A DNA stretch of 64,000 bases, from the NCBI RefSeq assembly GCF_000739815.1, contig NZ_BBJJ01000028.1, positions 1-64,000 of the forward strand, read 5' to 3'. The translations under genes were made by a program, and so were the position numbers. Positions 1 to 8,639 of the stretch are shown piece by piece. The stretch is from Paraburkholderia mimosarum LMG 23256 = NBRC 106338 (lineage in GTDB: Bacteria; Pseudomonadota; Gammaproteobacteria; Burkholderiales; Burkholderiaceae). The stretch's first letter is position 1. Each line of letters starts with the position of its first letter. The notes under the pieces were generated by a model, which saw only the letters and a program-made list of their open reading frames with translations, was not told where the DNA came from and did no database searches.

Positions 1-40
1 CCGACTCGCTTGCAAAAGTCAGGCTGACCATAGATTTCTT

Positions 41-67
41 TGCGCTTCGCTCGAGGAGCGAAGCGCA
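41..67. repeat. Perfect 12-bp inverted repeat (hairpin)
   Basis: TGCGCTTCGCTC at 41-52 is exactly complementary to 56-67, with a 3-base GAG loop. Shorter complementary TGACCA/TGGTCA segments lie further out on both sides (around 25-30 and 71-76). There is no clear T-run on either strand, so a rho-independent terminator is not well supported. It sits at the edge of the mobile-element scar. Confidence 0.6.
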
Positions 68-73
68 GGTTGG

Positions 74-421
74 TCAACAGGCCATGACATCCGGGCGACG
101 ACCGAGCCACGGCCTGGCGGCGTAGTAGTGCGCCTTGTCACAATAGACGCCGCGTGGCTCGTACAGGGTGCACGGCCACGAAGTGAAGTGCGCCACGGAA
201 TCGTGGACATGTTCCGCGAGCAGGCTATCCACGGCAGGCGGCACGGCAGAGGCATTGTCCCACGCCGAGAGGATGAGATCTTCATAAGGCGTTCGCTTGC
301 GCGGCTCCGGGGGTGGCCAGTCCTGGTTGCCTGCCCGGCGTTCGACAGGATTGCGCAGGAAAGCGACCATACGCTGGATGAGCCGCCTGTGCTCGGCGCT
401 GGCTCGGCAGGGGGTGGCCAT
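74..421 (-). CDS. Hypothetical protein, 115 aa, beside IS scar
   Basis: Open frame of 115 codons from an ATG at 421; an in-frame TTG lies three codons upstream. I recognise no family. The product is hydrophilic with a Pro/Arg-rich stretch near residue 40 and ends RPDVMAC. Its start codon lies inside the ISAs1 transposase remnant on the opposite strand, so this could be an interrupted or chance frame. Base composition matches the surroundings. Confidence 0.3.
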   Translation of the reverse strand: MATPCRASAEHRRLIQRMVAFLRNPVERRAGNQDWPPPEPRKRTPYEDLILSAWDNASAVPPAVDSLLAEHVHDSVAHFTSWPCTLYEPRGVYCDKAHYYAARPWLGRRPDVMAC

Positions 422-483
422 TGACGGCAAGACCGTGCGTGGTTCGCATCAGCGCGGTGAGTGCGATCCATCTTGTATCGGCA
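405..483 (+). mobile_element. ISAs1-family transposase remnant
   Basis: Frame 405-461 reads RQGVAIDGKTVRGSHQRGE, which contains the IDGKTVRGS motif typical of ISAs1-family DDE transposases. One base later (463-483) the next frame reads AIHLVSA, the segment that normally follows this motif in the family, and then meets a stop. The transposase is therefore a short frameshifted scar with nothing recognisable on either side. No terminal inverted repeats were found. Confidence 0.65.
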
Positions 484-516
484 TAGGTGCGTGAGCCATT
501 TGAGACGGCCACGCAA

Positions 517-646
517 ATGCCGGCCGTGTCACGATTGACGACCTATCGCCTGGTTCGTGCGGGGAAATTAACGCTGGTGAAACTGGGGCACGCGCGCATC
601 GGCGATTGCGGATGACAGTCTCTGCGACTTCATCGCCTCACACACG
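517..646 (+). pseudogene. AlpA/excisionase-like HTH remnant, frameshifted
   Basis: The small frame from ATG 517 encodes TTYRLVRAGKLTLVKLGHARI, which resembles the recognition-helix and wing segment of AlpA/excisionase (HTH_17) proteins. It stops at 613-615. In the +1 frame the continuation AIADDSLCDFIAS (602-640) looks like the usual tail of this family, so a 1-nt shift near 600 has broken the gene. The start of the HTH domain is missing. With the adjacent ISAs1 scar it suggests a decayed integrated element. Confidence 0.5.
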
Positions 647-747
647 TTGTTGGTGGGGAATGCTAGCCAGGCTGGCAACTGGAGGGGGAACAGCGGGGGA
701 AAAGGCCGGAGAGCCTCATGCAGCAAGGCCCCCCGACCAAGATGCGC

Positions 748-1077
748 TTAACGCGACATCATGTTCATCGTGACGTTGTGCATGACCCACAGCGTGCCGA
801 TCACGAGGATCAGCACCGTCAGCACGGTATAGCTGAATGCAGTCACGTTCCAGCGCTGGCTCGACGACGCATTCATGTGCAGGAAGAACACGAGGTGCAC
901 GACGATCTGCACGACCGCCAGGACGCCGAGGCCGATCAGCGCGGTTTCGCGCGCGAAGCCGCCGTGCAGCACGAGCCAGAACGAAGCGGCCGTGAGCACC
1001 ACCGCCAGGACGAAACCGACCAGGTAGCTGCCTACGCTGCCGTGGCTTTCTTCTTCGTGGATGGAATGAGCACTCAT
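748..1077 (-). CDS. cyoD: Cytochrome o ubiquinol oxidase subunit IV (CyoD)
   Basis: Small 109-aa membrane subunit of the bo3-type quinol oxidase, which reduces O2 with electrons from ubiquinol while pumping protons. Three predicted transmembrane helices (about residues 18-38, 45-68, 79-100) match CyoD in length and layout, including the HLVFFLHM segment. In E. coli this subunit helps assemble the CuB site of subunit I. The start codon directly abuts the cyoC stop, so it is the last gene of cyoABCD. No cyoE (haem O synthase) follows; it must lie elsewhere. Confidence 0.93.
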   Translation of the reverse strand: MSAHSIHEEESHGSVGSYLVGFVLAVVLTAASFWLVLHGGFARETALIGLGVLAVVQIVVHLVFFLHMNASSSQRWNVTAFSYTVLTVLILVIGTLWVMHNVTMNMMSR

Positions 1078-1689
1078 TTAGATCACGCTCGCAAGATAAA
1101 CAAAGGAGAACACGCAGATCCAGACGATGTCCAGAAAGTGCCAGAAGAGGCTCAGGCACGTCAGGCGGCGGATTTCGCGCTCGTCCAGCTTGGGAGCAAC
1201 CGCGATCTGCACCATCAGGACGATCATCCAGATCATGCCGAACGTCACGTGAATACCGTGGGTGGCGACCAGCGTGAAGAACGACGAGAGGAACGCGCTG
1301 CGGCTCGGGCCCGCGCCTTCTTCGATCAGGTGCGCGAATTCATGCAGTTCGAAATACAGGAACGTCGCGCCCAGCAGGAACGTGACGGCCAGCCAGAACA
1401 GCACTTGACCCGTGCGCTTCTTGTGCGCGCCGATCATCGCGAAACCGTACGTGATGGACGACAGCAGCAGCACTGCCGTTTCCAGGGCCACGCCCGGAAT
1501 GTCGAACAGGTCCTTGCCCGTCGGGCCGCCTGCGAACTGGTTCTGCATCACGGCGAACACTGCGAACAGCGAGCCGAACAGAATACAGTCCGTCATCAGG
1601 TACAGCCAGAAGCCGAACACGGAGTGTGACGGCGGGTGATCGTGGTGATCGTGCTCCGCGAGTGCGGCCGCACTTGTCTTCGTCAACAT
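1078..1689 (-). CDS. cyoC: Cytochrome o ubiquinol oxidase subunit III (CyoC)
   Basis: 203-aa, five-helix subunit III of the bo3 quinol oxidase, of normal length for CyoC. The His-rich N-terminus (EHDHHDHPP) precedes FGFWLYLMTDCILFGSLFAVF, the typical first helix of the haem-copper oxidase subunit III family. Later helices carry the conserved FELHEFAHL and HGIHVTFGM segments. Its ATG overlaps the cyoB stop by one base (ATGA arrangement) and cyoD follows without a gap, indicating translational coupling. Confidence 0.95.
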   Translation of the reverse strand: MLTKTSAAALAEHDHHDHPPSHSVFGFWLYLMTDCILFGSLFAVFAVMQNQFAGGPTGKDLFDIPGVALETAVLLLSSITYGFAMIGAHKKRTGQVLFWLAVTFLLGATFLYFELHEFAHLIEEGAGPSRSAFLSSFFTLVATHGIHVTFGMIWMIVLMVQIAVAPKLDEREIRRLTCLSLFWHFLDIVWICVFSFVYLASVI

Positions 1690-3722
1690 CAGTTGGCCTC
1701 CAGTGCTGCTTCAACCTTGCCACCGCGTTGCTTGTCAGCAAACGCCTTGACCAGTGCGCGATTGCGCGCTTCTTCGTCTGCCCGGACCTTGGCGGCCGGG
1801 ATGTAATAGCCTTCGTTCTTCTGGAAGCTATAAGCGATGACCGTGCCGAGAATCCCGACGAAGCTGGCGATCGCGAGCCACCAGATGTGCCAGATACCTG
1901 CGAAGCCCAACGCGAGCGTGAAGATGCCGGTAAAGACACCTGCGCTGGTATTCGACGGCATGTGGATGTCGGTGTACTTCGTGTTCGCGACGTCCACGGT
2001 TTCGCGACCGGTTTCCTTCAGGTGCGCAAACTCGTCGAGCTCGCTCACGTGCGGAATGATTGCGAAGTTATACGACGGCGGCGGCGACGAGATCGACCAT
2101 TCGAGCGTACGGCCACCCCACGGATCGCCCGTCAGGTCGCGGTTGCCCGGCAGGTTGCGGTCGCGGACCGAAACGTAGATCTGCAGCAGCTGGTGCGCGA
2201 TGCCGATGGCCACGAGCACGGCGCCGACCCAGGCGGCGATCATCCACGGCTGCCATGCCGGATTGTCGTAGTGGTTCAGGCGGCGGGTTGCACCCATGAA
2301 GCCGAGCACATACAGCGGCGTGAACGCGAGCCAGAATCCCGTGAGCCAGAACCAGAACGCACGCTTGCCGATCTTTTCGTTGAGCTTGAAGCCGAACGCC
2401 TTCGGGAACCAGTAGTTCATGCCCGCGACGTAACCGAACAGCACGCCGCCGATGATCACGTTGTGGAAGTGCGCGATCAGGAACAGCGAGTTGTGCAGCA
2501 CGAAGTCGGCGCCCGGGATTGCCAGCATCACGCCGGTCATACCGCCGATCGTGAACGTGACCATGAAGCCGATCGTCCACAGCATCGGTGCCGAAAATTC
2601 CACACGGCCGCGATAGATCGTGAACAGCCAGTTGAAGATCTTCACGCCCGTCGGGATCGCGATGATCATCGTCATGATGCCGAAGAACGCGTTGACGTCA
2701 GCGCCCGAACCCATCGTGAAGAAGTGGTGCAGCCACACGAGGAACGAGAGCACCATGATCGCGCACGATGCGTACACCATGGTCTTGTAGCCGAACAGCG
2801 GCTTCTTTGCGTACGTCGCGACGATTTCCGAGAAGATACCGAACGCCGGCAGGACGAGGATGTACACCTCGGGGTGACCCCATGCCCAGATCAGGTTCAG
2901 GTACAGCATGACGTTGCCGCCGCCGTCGTTCGTGAAGAAGTGCGTGCCGATGTAGCGATCGAGGCCGAGCAGCGCGAGCGTCACGGTCAGGATCGGGAAC
3001 GCGGCCATGATCAGCACGTTCGCGCAGAGCGCCGTCCACGTGAACACCGGCATCTTCATCATCGTCATGCCCGGAGCGCGCATCTTGATGATCGTGACGA
3101 AGAAGTTCACGCCGGTCAGCAGCGTACCCACGCCCGAAATCTGCAGTGCCCACAGGTAATAGTCGACGCCGACGCCCGGACTGTACGCCAGCTCCGAGAG
3201 CGGCGGATACGCGAGCCAGCCCGTCATCGCGAACTCACCGACGACGAGCGAGATCATCATCAGCGCCGCGCCGACGGCCGTCATCCAGAACGACAGGTTG
3301 TTCAGGAACGGGAACGCAACGTCACGCGCGCCGATCTGCAGCGGCACGATGATGTTGAACAGGCCCACCATGAAAGCCATCGCCATGAAGAAGATCATGA
3401 TCACGCCGTGTGCAGTGAAGATCTGGTCATAGTGATGCGGCGGCAGATAGCCCGGCGCGTTGTACGCGAGTGCGAGCTGGGTGCGCATCATGATCGCGTC
3501 GGCGAAGCCGCGCAGCAGCATGACGAGCGCGAGGATGATGTACATCACGCCCAGACGCTTGTGGTCGACGCTCGTCAGCCACTCCGTCCAGAGATATTTC
3601 CACTTACCCAGGTAAGTGATCGCGCCGAGCAGGGCTGCCCCGCCCAGCGCCATGGCGAGCGCCGTCACCACGATAATTGGCTCGTGGTACGGAATCGCAT
3701 CCAGTGTAAGTTTTCCGAACAT
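1689..3722 (-). CDS. cyoB: Cytochrome o ubiquinol oxidase subunit I (CyoB)
   Basis: Catalytic subunit carrying the low-spin haem and the haem o3-CuB centre. The start is placed at ATG 3722 (MFGKLTLDAIPYHEP), as in CyoB, rather than at a start eight codons upstream; this gives 677 aa (E. coli 663). Haem and copper ligands are visible: His near residue 105 (FTAHG), the CuB His with cross-linked Tyr in WGHPEVY, the His pair in WLHHFF, and the two haem ligands in AHFHNV. It lies five bases after cyoA and overlaps cyoC, in one minus-strand operon. Confidence 0.96.
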   Translation of the reverse strand: MFGKLTLDAIPYHEPIIVVTALAMALGGAALLGAITYLGKWKYLWTEWLTSVDHKRLGVMYIILALVMLLRGFADAIMMRTQLALAYNAPGYLPPHHYDQIFTAHGVIMIFFMAMAFMVGLFNIIVPLQIGARDVAFPFLNNLSFWMTAVGAALMMISLVVGEFAMTGWLAYPPLSELAYSPGVGVDYYLWALQISGVGTLLTGVNFFVTIIKMRAPGMTMMKMPVFTWTALCANVLIMAAFPILTVTLALLGLDRYIGTHFFTNDGGGNVMLYLNLIWAWGHPEVYILVLPAFGIFSEIVATYAKKPLFGYKTMVYASCAIMVLSFLVWLHHFFTMGSGADVNAFFGIMTMIIAIPTGVKIFNWLFTIYRGRVEFSAPMLWTIGFMVTFTIGGMTGVMLAIPGADFVLHNSLFLIAHFHNVIIGGVLFGYVAGMNYWFPKAFGFKLNEKIGKRAFWFWLTGFWLAFTPLYVLGFMGATRRLNHYDNPAWQPWMIAAWVGAVLVAIGIAHQLLQIYVSVRDRNLPGNRDLTGDPWGGRTLEWSISSPPPSYNFAIIPHVSELDEFAHLKETGRETVDVANTKYTDIHMPSNTSAGVFTGIFTLALGFAGIWHIWWLAIASFVGILGTVIAYSFQKNEGYYIPAAKVRADEEARNRALVKAFADKQRGGKVEAALEAN

Positions 3723-3727
3723 GCCTT

Positions 3728-4615
3728 TTACCCCTTGGTCACGCACGACGGGTCACTGAAATTCGTGACGTGGCCGTTGTTGTACTTCGCGATGATGTTG
3801 TTGAAGAGCTTCGGGTCGACCGTCGAGAAGTATTCAACCGGAGCCTTCTCGCTCGGCTTGGCGACCGTCGCGTACTGATCCATGGAAAGCTGCGTCTGCG
3901 AAGCCTTCACCTTCTGGACCCACGCGTCGAAGTCTTGCTGGCTCGTGGCGAGGGTGCGGAACTTCATGTCCGAGAAGCCCTTGCCGCTGAAGTTCGCCGA
4001 GAGGCCGGCGTAGTCGCCAGCGTGGTCGGCGATCAGGTGCAGACGCGTCTGCATGCCAGCCATCGCGTAGACCTGCGTGCCAAGCTGCGGGATGAAGAAC
4101 GAGTTCATCACCGAGTCCGACGTGATGCTGAAATTCACCGGCGTGCCAACGGGCACGGCCAGCTGGTTCACCGTCGCGATGCCGAGATCGGGGTAGATGA
4201 AGAGCCACTTCCAGTCGAGCGCGACCACTTCGACGTTGATCGGCTTGACGTTCGATTCGAGCGGCTTGTAGGGGTCGAGCTCGTGCGTGGTGTTCCACGT
4301 GAGCACGCCGAGGAACAGAATGATCAGCGTCGGGATGGTCCAGACGACGACTTCGATCGCCGTCGAGTGCGACCACTTCGGCGCATAGGTGGCGCTACGG
4401 TTCGACGCCCGATAGTGGAACGCGAACCACAGCGTCAGGACGATCACGGGGATCACAACAATCAGCATGGCCCAGGTGGAAGTCGCGATCAGCGACTTTT
4501 CCGCCACGCCCACACTTCCTTTGGGGTCGAGGAGCTCCATGTTGCATCCGGAAAGACACAAGGCCAATCCGGCGCTTACGGGAAGCAGTAACCTTTGAAA
4601 GGTCGTTCTTTTCAT
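3728..4615 (-). CDS. cyoA: Cytochrome o ubiquinol oxidase subunit II (CyoA)
   Basis: 295-aa subunit II, first gene of the operon. From ATG 4615 the protein begins with a lipoprotein signal ending LCLSGC (lipidated Cys24), followed by two transmembrane helices and a periplasmic cupredoxin-like domain. The CuA ligand set of cytochrome c oxidases is absent, as expected for a quinol oxidase. In-frame starts at 4639 and 4675 would only extend the N-terminus before the signal peptide. The 3' end is five bases from cyoB. Confidence 0.93.
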   Translation of the reverse strand: MKRTTFQRLLLPVSAGLALCLSGCNMELLDPKGSVGVAEKSLIATSTWAMLIVVIPVIVLTLWFAFHYRASNRSATYAPKWSHSTAIEVVVWTIPTLIILFLGVLTWNTTHELDPYKPLESNVKPINVEVVALDWKWLFIYPDLGIATVNQLAVPVGTPVNFSITSDSVMNSFFIPQLGTQVYAMAGMQTRLHLIADHAGDYAGLSANFSGKGFSDMKFRTLATSQQDFDAWVQKVKASQTQLSMDQYATVAKPSEKAPVEYFSTVDPKLFNNIIAKYNNGHVTNFSDPSCVTKG

Positions 4616-4860
4616 CACGTTTGCCTGAATTTCATTCATTGAATAGTTCCGGACACATCCCCTGACATCCGACAAAGGAAGCGCGTCCGCATCATACAGC
4701 CGCTTTGATATTTCGCAATCAATGAATGTGGAAAATGACCTTTGTCAAAAGCAGATCGAGACACTTTGCCGCATGTGTTCGCGAGGTTTGTCGCGCCTCG
4801 GAAACACACGCACATCGCGCCCCACTCTGCTCTTGACAGCGGCCCGCCGCGGCTACTTCT

Positions 4861-4930
4861 CGAATTTCAAAATTCGAAAACCCTTCCACGCAGCAGCGCG
4901 CCGTACCGCCTTGGGGCGGTACGGCGCGCT
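4861..4930. repeat. AT-rich palindrome plus 16-bp perfect GC hairpin
   Basis: Between cyoA and nuoM are two adjacent inverted repeats. CGAATTT-CA-AAATTCG spans 4861-4876. A perfect 16-bp stem follows (4895-4910 with 4915-4930, loop TTGG). The GC hairpin lies just 3' of nuoM and may end its transcription, although only a short T-run lies about 10-15 bases beyond it. The AT palindrome is about 250 bases upstream of cyoA and could be a regulator site. Both roles are inferred. Confidence 0.5.
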
Positions 4931-4954
4931 GGTTGCGTTGTCAATCTTCTTTGA

Positions 4955-6505
4955 TCAAGTCGGCGAGTGCGGCTGCGCGGCACGAACGTCCGTGCCCGCG
5001 CGCACTGCGTCAGCAGGCGCCGCATCGTCGACAGGTTGCTTGCTGCGGCCGGCCTGGGTGACGAGGTTCGCCGCCGAGAGCTCGATCGCGTCGGTCATCG
5101 GCTTCGGATAGAGGCCGATTGCCAGCACGAACGCTGCGAGCGAAGCGAAGATCAGCGTTTCGCGGCGGCCGATGTCGGCCAGCTTTGCCACGCCCTTGTT
5201 CGCCACAGCGCCAAAGATCACGCGCTTGTACATCCACAGGGTGTACGCAGCGCTCAGAATGACGGTCGTCGCGGCGATCGCGCCGACCCAGAAGTTCACG
5301 CGGATCGCGCCCATGATGACCATGAACTCGCCCACGAAGCCCGACGTGCCCGGCAGGCCGAGGTTGGCCATGCAGAACAGCATCATGAACGCCGCGTAGC
5401 GCGGCATCACGTTGACGACACCGCCATAGGCCGAGATCGTGCGCGTCTTCGTGCGGTCGAACAGCACGCCGATCGAGAGCAGCATCGCGCCCGAGACGAA
5501 GCCGTACGAGATCATCTGGACGATCGCGCCCTCGGTGCCGATCTGGTTGAAGAGGAAGAGGCCCAGCGTGACGAGGCCCATGTGGGCGACCGTCGAGTAC
5601 GCGAGCAGCTTGGTCATGTCGGTCTGCGCGAGCGCGAGCAGGCTCGAATAGACCACGGCCACGAGCGAGAGCGTGATGATCGCCGGGGCGAAGAAGTGCG
5701 CGGCGTCGGGCGTGATCGGCAGCGTGAAGCGCAGGAAGCCGTAGCCGCCCAGCTTCAGCATGGCCAGCATGACGGTGGCGCCGGTCGGCGCTTCGAGGTG
5801 GACGTCGGGCAGCCAGGTATGGAACGGCCACATCGGCACCTTCACGGCGAAGGCCGCGAAGAAACCGATGAACACGAGAATCTGCGGAATGAAGCCGAGC
5901 GTGAGGCCGTGCCACGCGGACATGTCGAACGTGTGCGACTGGCTGTAGAGGTACAGCATCGACACCAGCATCAGCAGCGAGCCGGCGAGCGAGAAGAAGA
6001 AGAACTTGACCGCGGCGTAGGTGCGGCGGGCATTGCCCCACGCGCCGATCAGCAGGTACAGCGGAATCAGCGTGGCTTCGAAGAACACGAAGAACAGCAT
6101 GCCGTCGGTCGCCGCGAACGTGCCGACCATCAGACCCGAAAGAATCAGGAACGCGCCGAAGTACTGGGCGACGCGCACGGTGATGGACTCCCACGACGCG
6201 ACCACGATCACGAGCGTCGTGAACGCGGTGAGCACCACGAGCCACATCGAAATGCCGTCGACACCGAGTCGCCACGCCACGCCGAACTCAGGCAGCCATT
6301 CGCGGAACTCGACGAACTGCATGCCGGCCTGATGGTTGTCGAAGCCGGAGATGAGCGGGAGGGTCAGCAGCAGACCGACGACGGCGCCAATGAGCGACAG
6401 CCAGCGGGCACGCTGCGGATGACGATCCGACCCGAGGCGCAGCACGGCCACGCCGAACAGGATGGGAATCCAGATCGCCAGACTCAGGAATGGAACGGAT
6501 TGCAT
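4955..6505 (-). CDS. nuoM: Orphan NADH-quinone oxidoreductase subunit M (NuoM-like)
   Basis: 516-aa antiporter-like membrane protein with about 14 predicted helices. The family hallmarks of NuoM are present: the helix ending in FEATLIPLYLLIGAWG with its conserved Glu, and the discontinuous-helix segment around VKVPMWPFHTWLPDVHLEAP with the conserved Lys. A Shine-Dalgarno-like GAGGTCC precedes the ATG. Normally nuoM lies between nuoL and nuoN; here it stands alone upstream of cyo on the same strand. The hydrophilic C-terminal tail (about 30 residues, Asp/Ala-rich) is unusual. Probably a second NuoM copy; its partner complex is unknown. Confidence 0.88.
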   Translation of the reverse strand: MQSVPFLSLAIWIPILFGVAVLRLGSDRHPQRARWLSLIGAVVGLLLTLPLISGFDNHQAGMQFVEFREWLPEFGVAWRLGVDGISMWLVVLTAFTTLVIVVASWESITVRVAQYFGAFLILSGLMVGTFAATDGMLFFVFFEATLIPLYLLIGAWGNARRTYAAVKFFFFSLAGSLLMLVSMLYLYSQSHTFDMSAWHGLTLGFIPQILVFIGFFAAFAVKVPMWPFHTWLPDVHLEAPTGATVMLAMLKLGGYGFLRFTLPITPDAAHFFAPAIITLSLVAVVYSSLLALAQTDMTKLLAYSTVAHMGLVTLGLFLFNQIGTEGAIVQMISYGFVSGAMLLSIGVLFDRTKTRTISAYGGVVNVMPRYAAFMMLFCMANLGLPGTSGFVGEFMVIMGAIRVNFWVGAIAATTVILSAAYTLWMYKRVIFGAVANKGVAKLADIGRRETLIFASLAAFVLAIGLYPKPMTDAIELSAANLVTQAGRSKQPVDDAAPADAVRAGTDVRAAQPHSPT

Positions 6506-6967
6506 TTCAACAGGACCTCAAAAATGCGGAGCAAATGGCTTCCACGGCGCACGATCAGGTGCGCAAGCAACTTGAAAGATTGACGCGGGGTGAAAATCGA
6601 ACCTGGCTGGCTGTAATGTATTTGTCAGCTATGAGGCGAAATGCAACACACGTTCAAGGGTTAACGAGGGTAAACGGAATACGGAAGTTTTGCAGCGCAA
6701 CAACACGGGCCGGATCGAAGACTGACACAAGTCATTGTTTTTATTTCAAAACGCACCAGGAGAAAAAACAACACACGGGCTGCTACAGCCGATTTTTGAT
6801 CGCATCAACAGCGCTTTTCCCATTTGGGGCGCCATGACGCGCGGCAGGCTGTCACGCTGCGCGGCCCGAATAATACCTTACTTGTTTCTTTCGGTTCAAT
6901 GACTTATGCATTGAAATCTGGCCTGTCGCGTAGGCCACGGCGCGCGCCCACGCCCCTCGCGCGACGC
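6506..6967. other. Non-coding leader of nuoM
   Basis: No supported gene. The segment is clearly more AT-rich than its neighbours and precedes nuoM on the minus strand, so it probably holds that gene's promoter and a long 5' leader. I could not pick a convincing -35/-10 pair. Confidence 0.4.
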
Positions 6968-6997
6968 AAAAAAACCCGGCCCTCATGGGGCCGGGGT
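6968..6997 (-). terminator. Rho-independent terminator of the SET transporter
   Basis: On the minus strand an 8-bp GC stem (6975-6982 pairing with 6988-6995) is followed by seven T residues (6968-6974 read as A on the plus strand). It lies about 50 bases past the stop of the 7045-8508 gene. Confidence 0.85.
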
Positions 6998-7044
6998 CAA
7001 CTCTCACGTCGCGCCAGACGACTGGAACACGCACGGCCGGGACT

Positions 7045-8508
7045 TTAGCGTCTTGTGTCCCCTTCATTAAGTCCTTTGGCTGGAAGAGTGCTTTCCTTGC
7101 TGCGCGAAGGCGAGATCCGCTCGCGCAGATAACGCCGGGCCGCGCGCGCCATCTTCGGGTATTGCTCGCCGGGCACGGCAAACAACACGAGTGCGCAAAG
7201 CGCGAGCACGCCGCAAAAGACAAACGTGCCGCGATAACCGAACGCCTGCACGAGCAGGCCCGAGAGCACCCCGGACAGGATCGAACCGAGCCGCGCCGCG
7301 TTGAAGAATAACGCCGTCGCCCGCCCCGGCGATGCGGGCATCAGGTCCTGCATGAAGGTCATGCCGAGACACGAGGTGACGGCCACCACGAAGGCGTTGA
7401 GGATCTGCATCGGAATCAGCGCGTGAACCCCGGGCGCCAGTGACATCGAGACGAAGTAGACCGCATGCACCACGGCGCACGCGGCCAGCCACCATTGCTT
7501 GTCGAGCACGGAAGCGCGCGCGCCGAGCGCGAGCATCATCGGTATCTCCATGAACGCGCCGAGGCCGAGCATGATCGAAACGTCGATGCTCGTGCCTTGC
7601 AGGCCGTGAACGATGAAGAGCGGCAGCACGATCATCGTCGCGTTGGCGGCGAGACCGATGAGTGTCAGCGCAACGATCGCGCGCATGATGTCTTTCTGCG
7701 AGCCCTCCTCTGCGGGCGCTCGCGCCGCCTTCGCCTTCGCCGCCGCCGCATTCGCAGGCACCGCGAGCGATGCCCGATCGCGCGGCGCGCCCGGCTGCAC
7801 CTCGGCCTGGGTGAGCGGCTGGCCCTCGTACTGCGCCGCGCGCTCCTCGCCCCTCTGCTGCGCGACGTCGCCGGCGCTCGGGCGCGCCATCAAATGCTGG
7901 GTGGCGTGCTCGTCGGAGCGCGGCTCGCGCATGCGCCAGACGATGGTGCCGCACGCCGCGAAGCTCGCCGCCGCGAACAGGAAGAGCCCATAGAAGCCCG
8001 TGGCCGCGAGCACGAGCGCGCCGACCGCAGGCCCGAACACCCACGCCGCGGAAAGGATGGTGCGCAAGGTCGCGCTCGCGAAGGTGCGCTCCGCGTCGTC
8101 GCGCGCGGGCAGCGCCGCGCGGCTGAACGAGAACACGAGCGACATCGCGCATCCGCCCGCGCCGATGAACGCGATGCCAACGAGAAGCAGCCACCGGTAG
8201 TCGCGCACCACACACAGGCTCAGATAGCCGAGCGTCGCGGCGCACAGCGAGACGAGCAGCAGCGTGCGGTGCTTGCCGGTGGCGTCGCTCCTGCGCCCCG
8301 CCGCGGTGCTCGCAATCACGCCGCTCGTGGCAATGGCGGTCATGAACACGCCGAGCCGGAACGGCGTCATGCCGGCGCGCTCGACGCCGAAGAGCGAAAG
8401 GTAAGGCGCGGTGAAGGACATCGCCACGCCGAGCATGAGAGTCGCGCCGGCGAGCGGCAGGAAGCCAGGAATACGCAGAAGACCGGCGAAGCGCGAGTTT
8501 TTGAGCAC
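7045..8508 (-). CDS. SET-type sugar efflux transporter, MFS
   Basis: 487-aa, 12-helix major facilitator protein resembling the SetA/SetB sugar efflux family. It shares the APYLSLFGVERAG motif of helix 1, the RSD-GKHR loop 2 motif, the LRTILSAAWVFGPAVG segment of helix 5 and the LMPASPGRATALFFNAARLG segment near helix 10. These transporters export sugars or glycosides. The central cytoplasmic loop (about residues 200-275) is unusually long, hydrophilic and Ala/Glu/Arg-rich compared with E. coli SetA. The start is a GTG with no strong Shine-Dalgarno, so the N-terminus is uncertain by a few residues. Substrate unknown. Confidence 0.8.
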   Translation of the reverse strand: MLKNSRFAGLLRIPGFLPLAGATLMLGVAMSFTAPYLSLFGVERAGMTPFRLGVFMTAIATSGVIASTAAGRRSDATGKHRTLLLVSLCAATLGYLSLCVVRDYRWLLLVGIAFIGAGGCAMSLVFSFSRAALPARDDAERTFASATLRTILSAAWVFGPAVGALVLAATGFYGLFLFAAASFAACGTIVWRMREPRSDEHATQHLMARPSAGDVAQQRGEERAAQYEGQPLTQAEVQPGAPRDRASLAVPANAAAAKAKAARAPAEEGSQKDIMRAIVALTLIGLAANATMIVLPLFIVHGLQGTSIDVSIMLGLGAFMEIPMMLALGARASVLDKQWWLAACAVVHAVYFVSMSLAPGVHALIPMQILNAFVVAVTSCLGMTFMQDLMPASPGRATALFFNAARLGSILSGVLSGLLVQAFGYRGTFVFCGVLALCALVLFAVPGEQYPKMARAARRYLRERISPSRSKESTLPAKGLNEGDTRR

Positions 8509-8639
8509 GGCGCAGCGGGGAGTGGCGAGAGGTGAGTTGCCCGTGCACGCGAGGTCACGCGACGGTCATATCGACGGAGATTATCGGGCCGAACTTCCGC
8601 CCTCTGCAAGGTTGACTCCGCCACGATCAACATCTGGGC

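Noticed and set aside
1626..3878. 750-residue plus-strand open frame opposite cyoB
   Set aside because: Antisense shadow of a clearly identified gene; composition is Arg/His/Asp-rich and unlike a folded protein.
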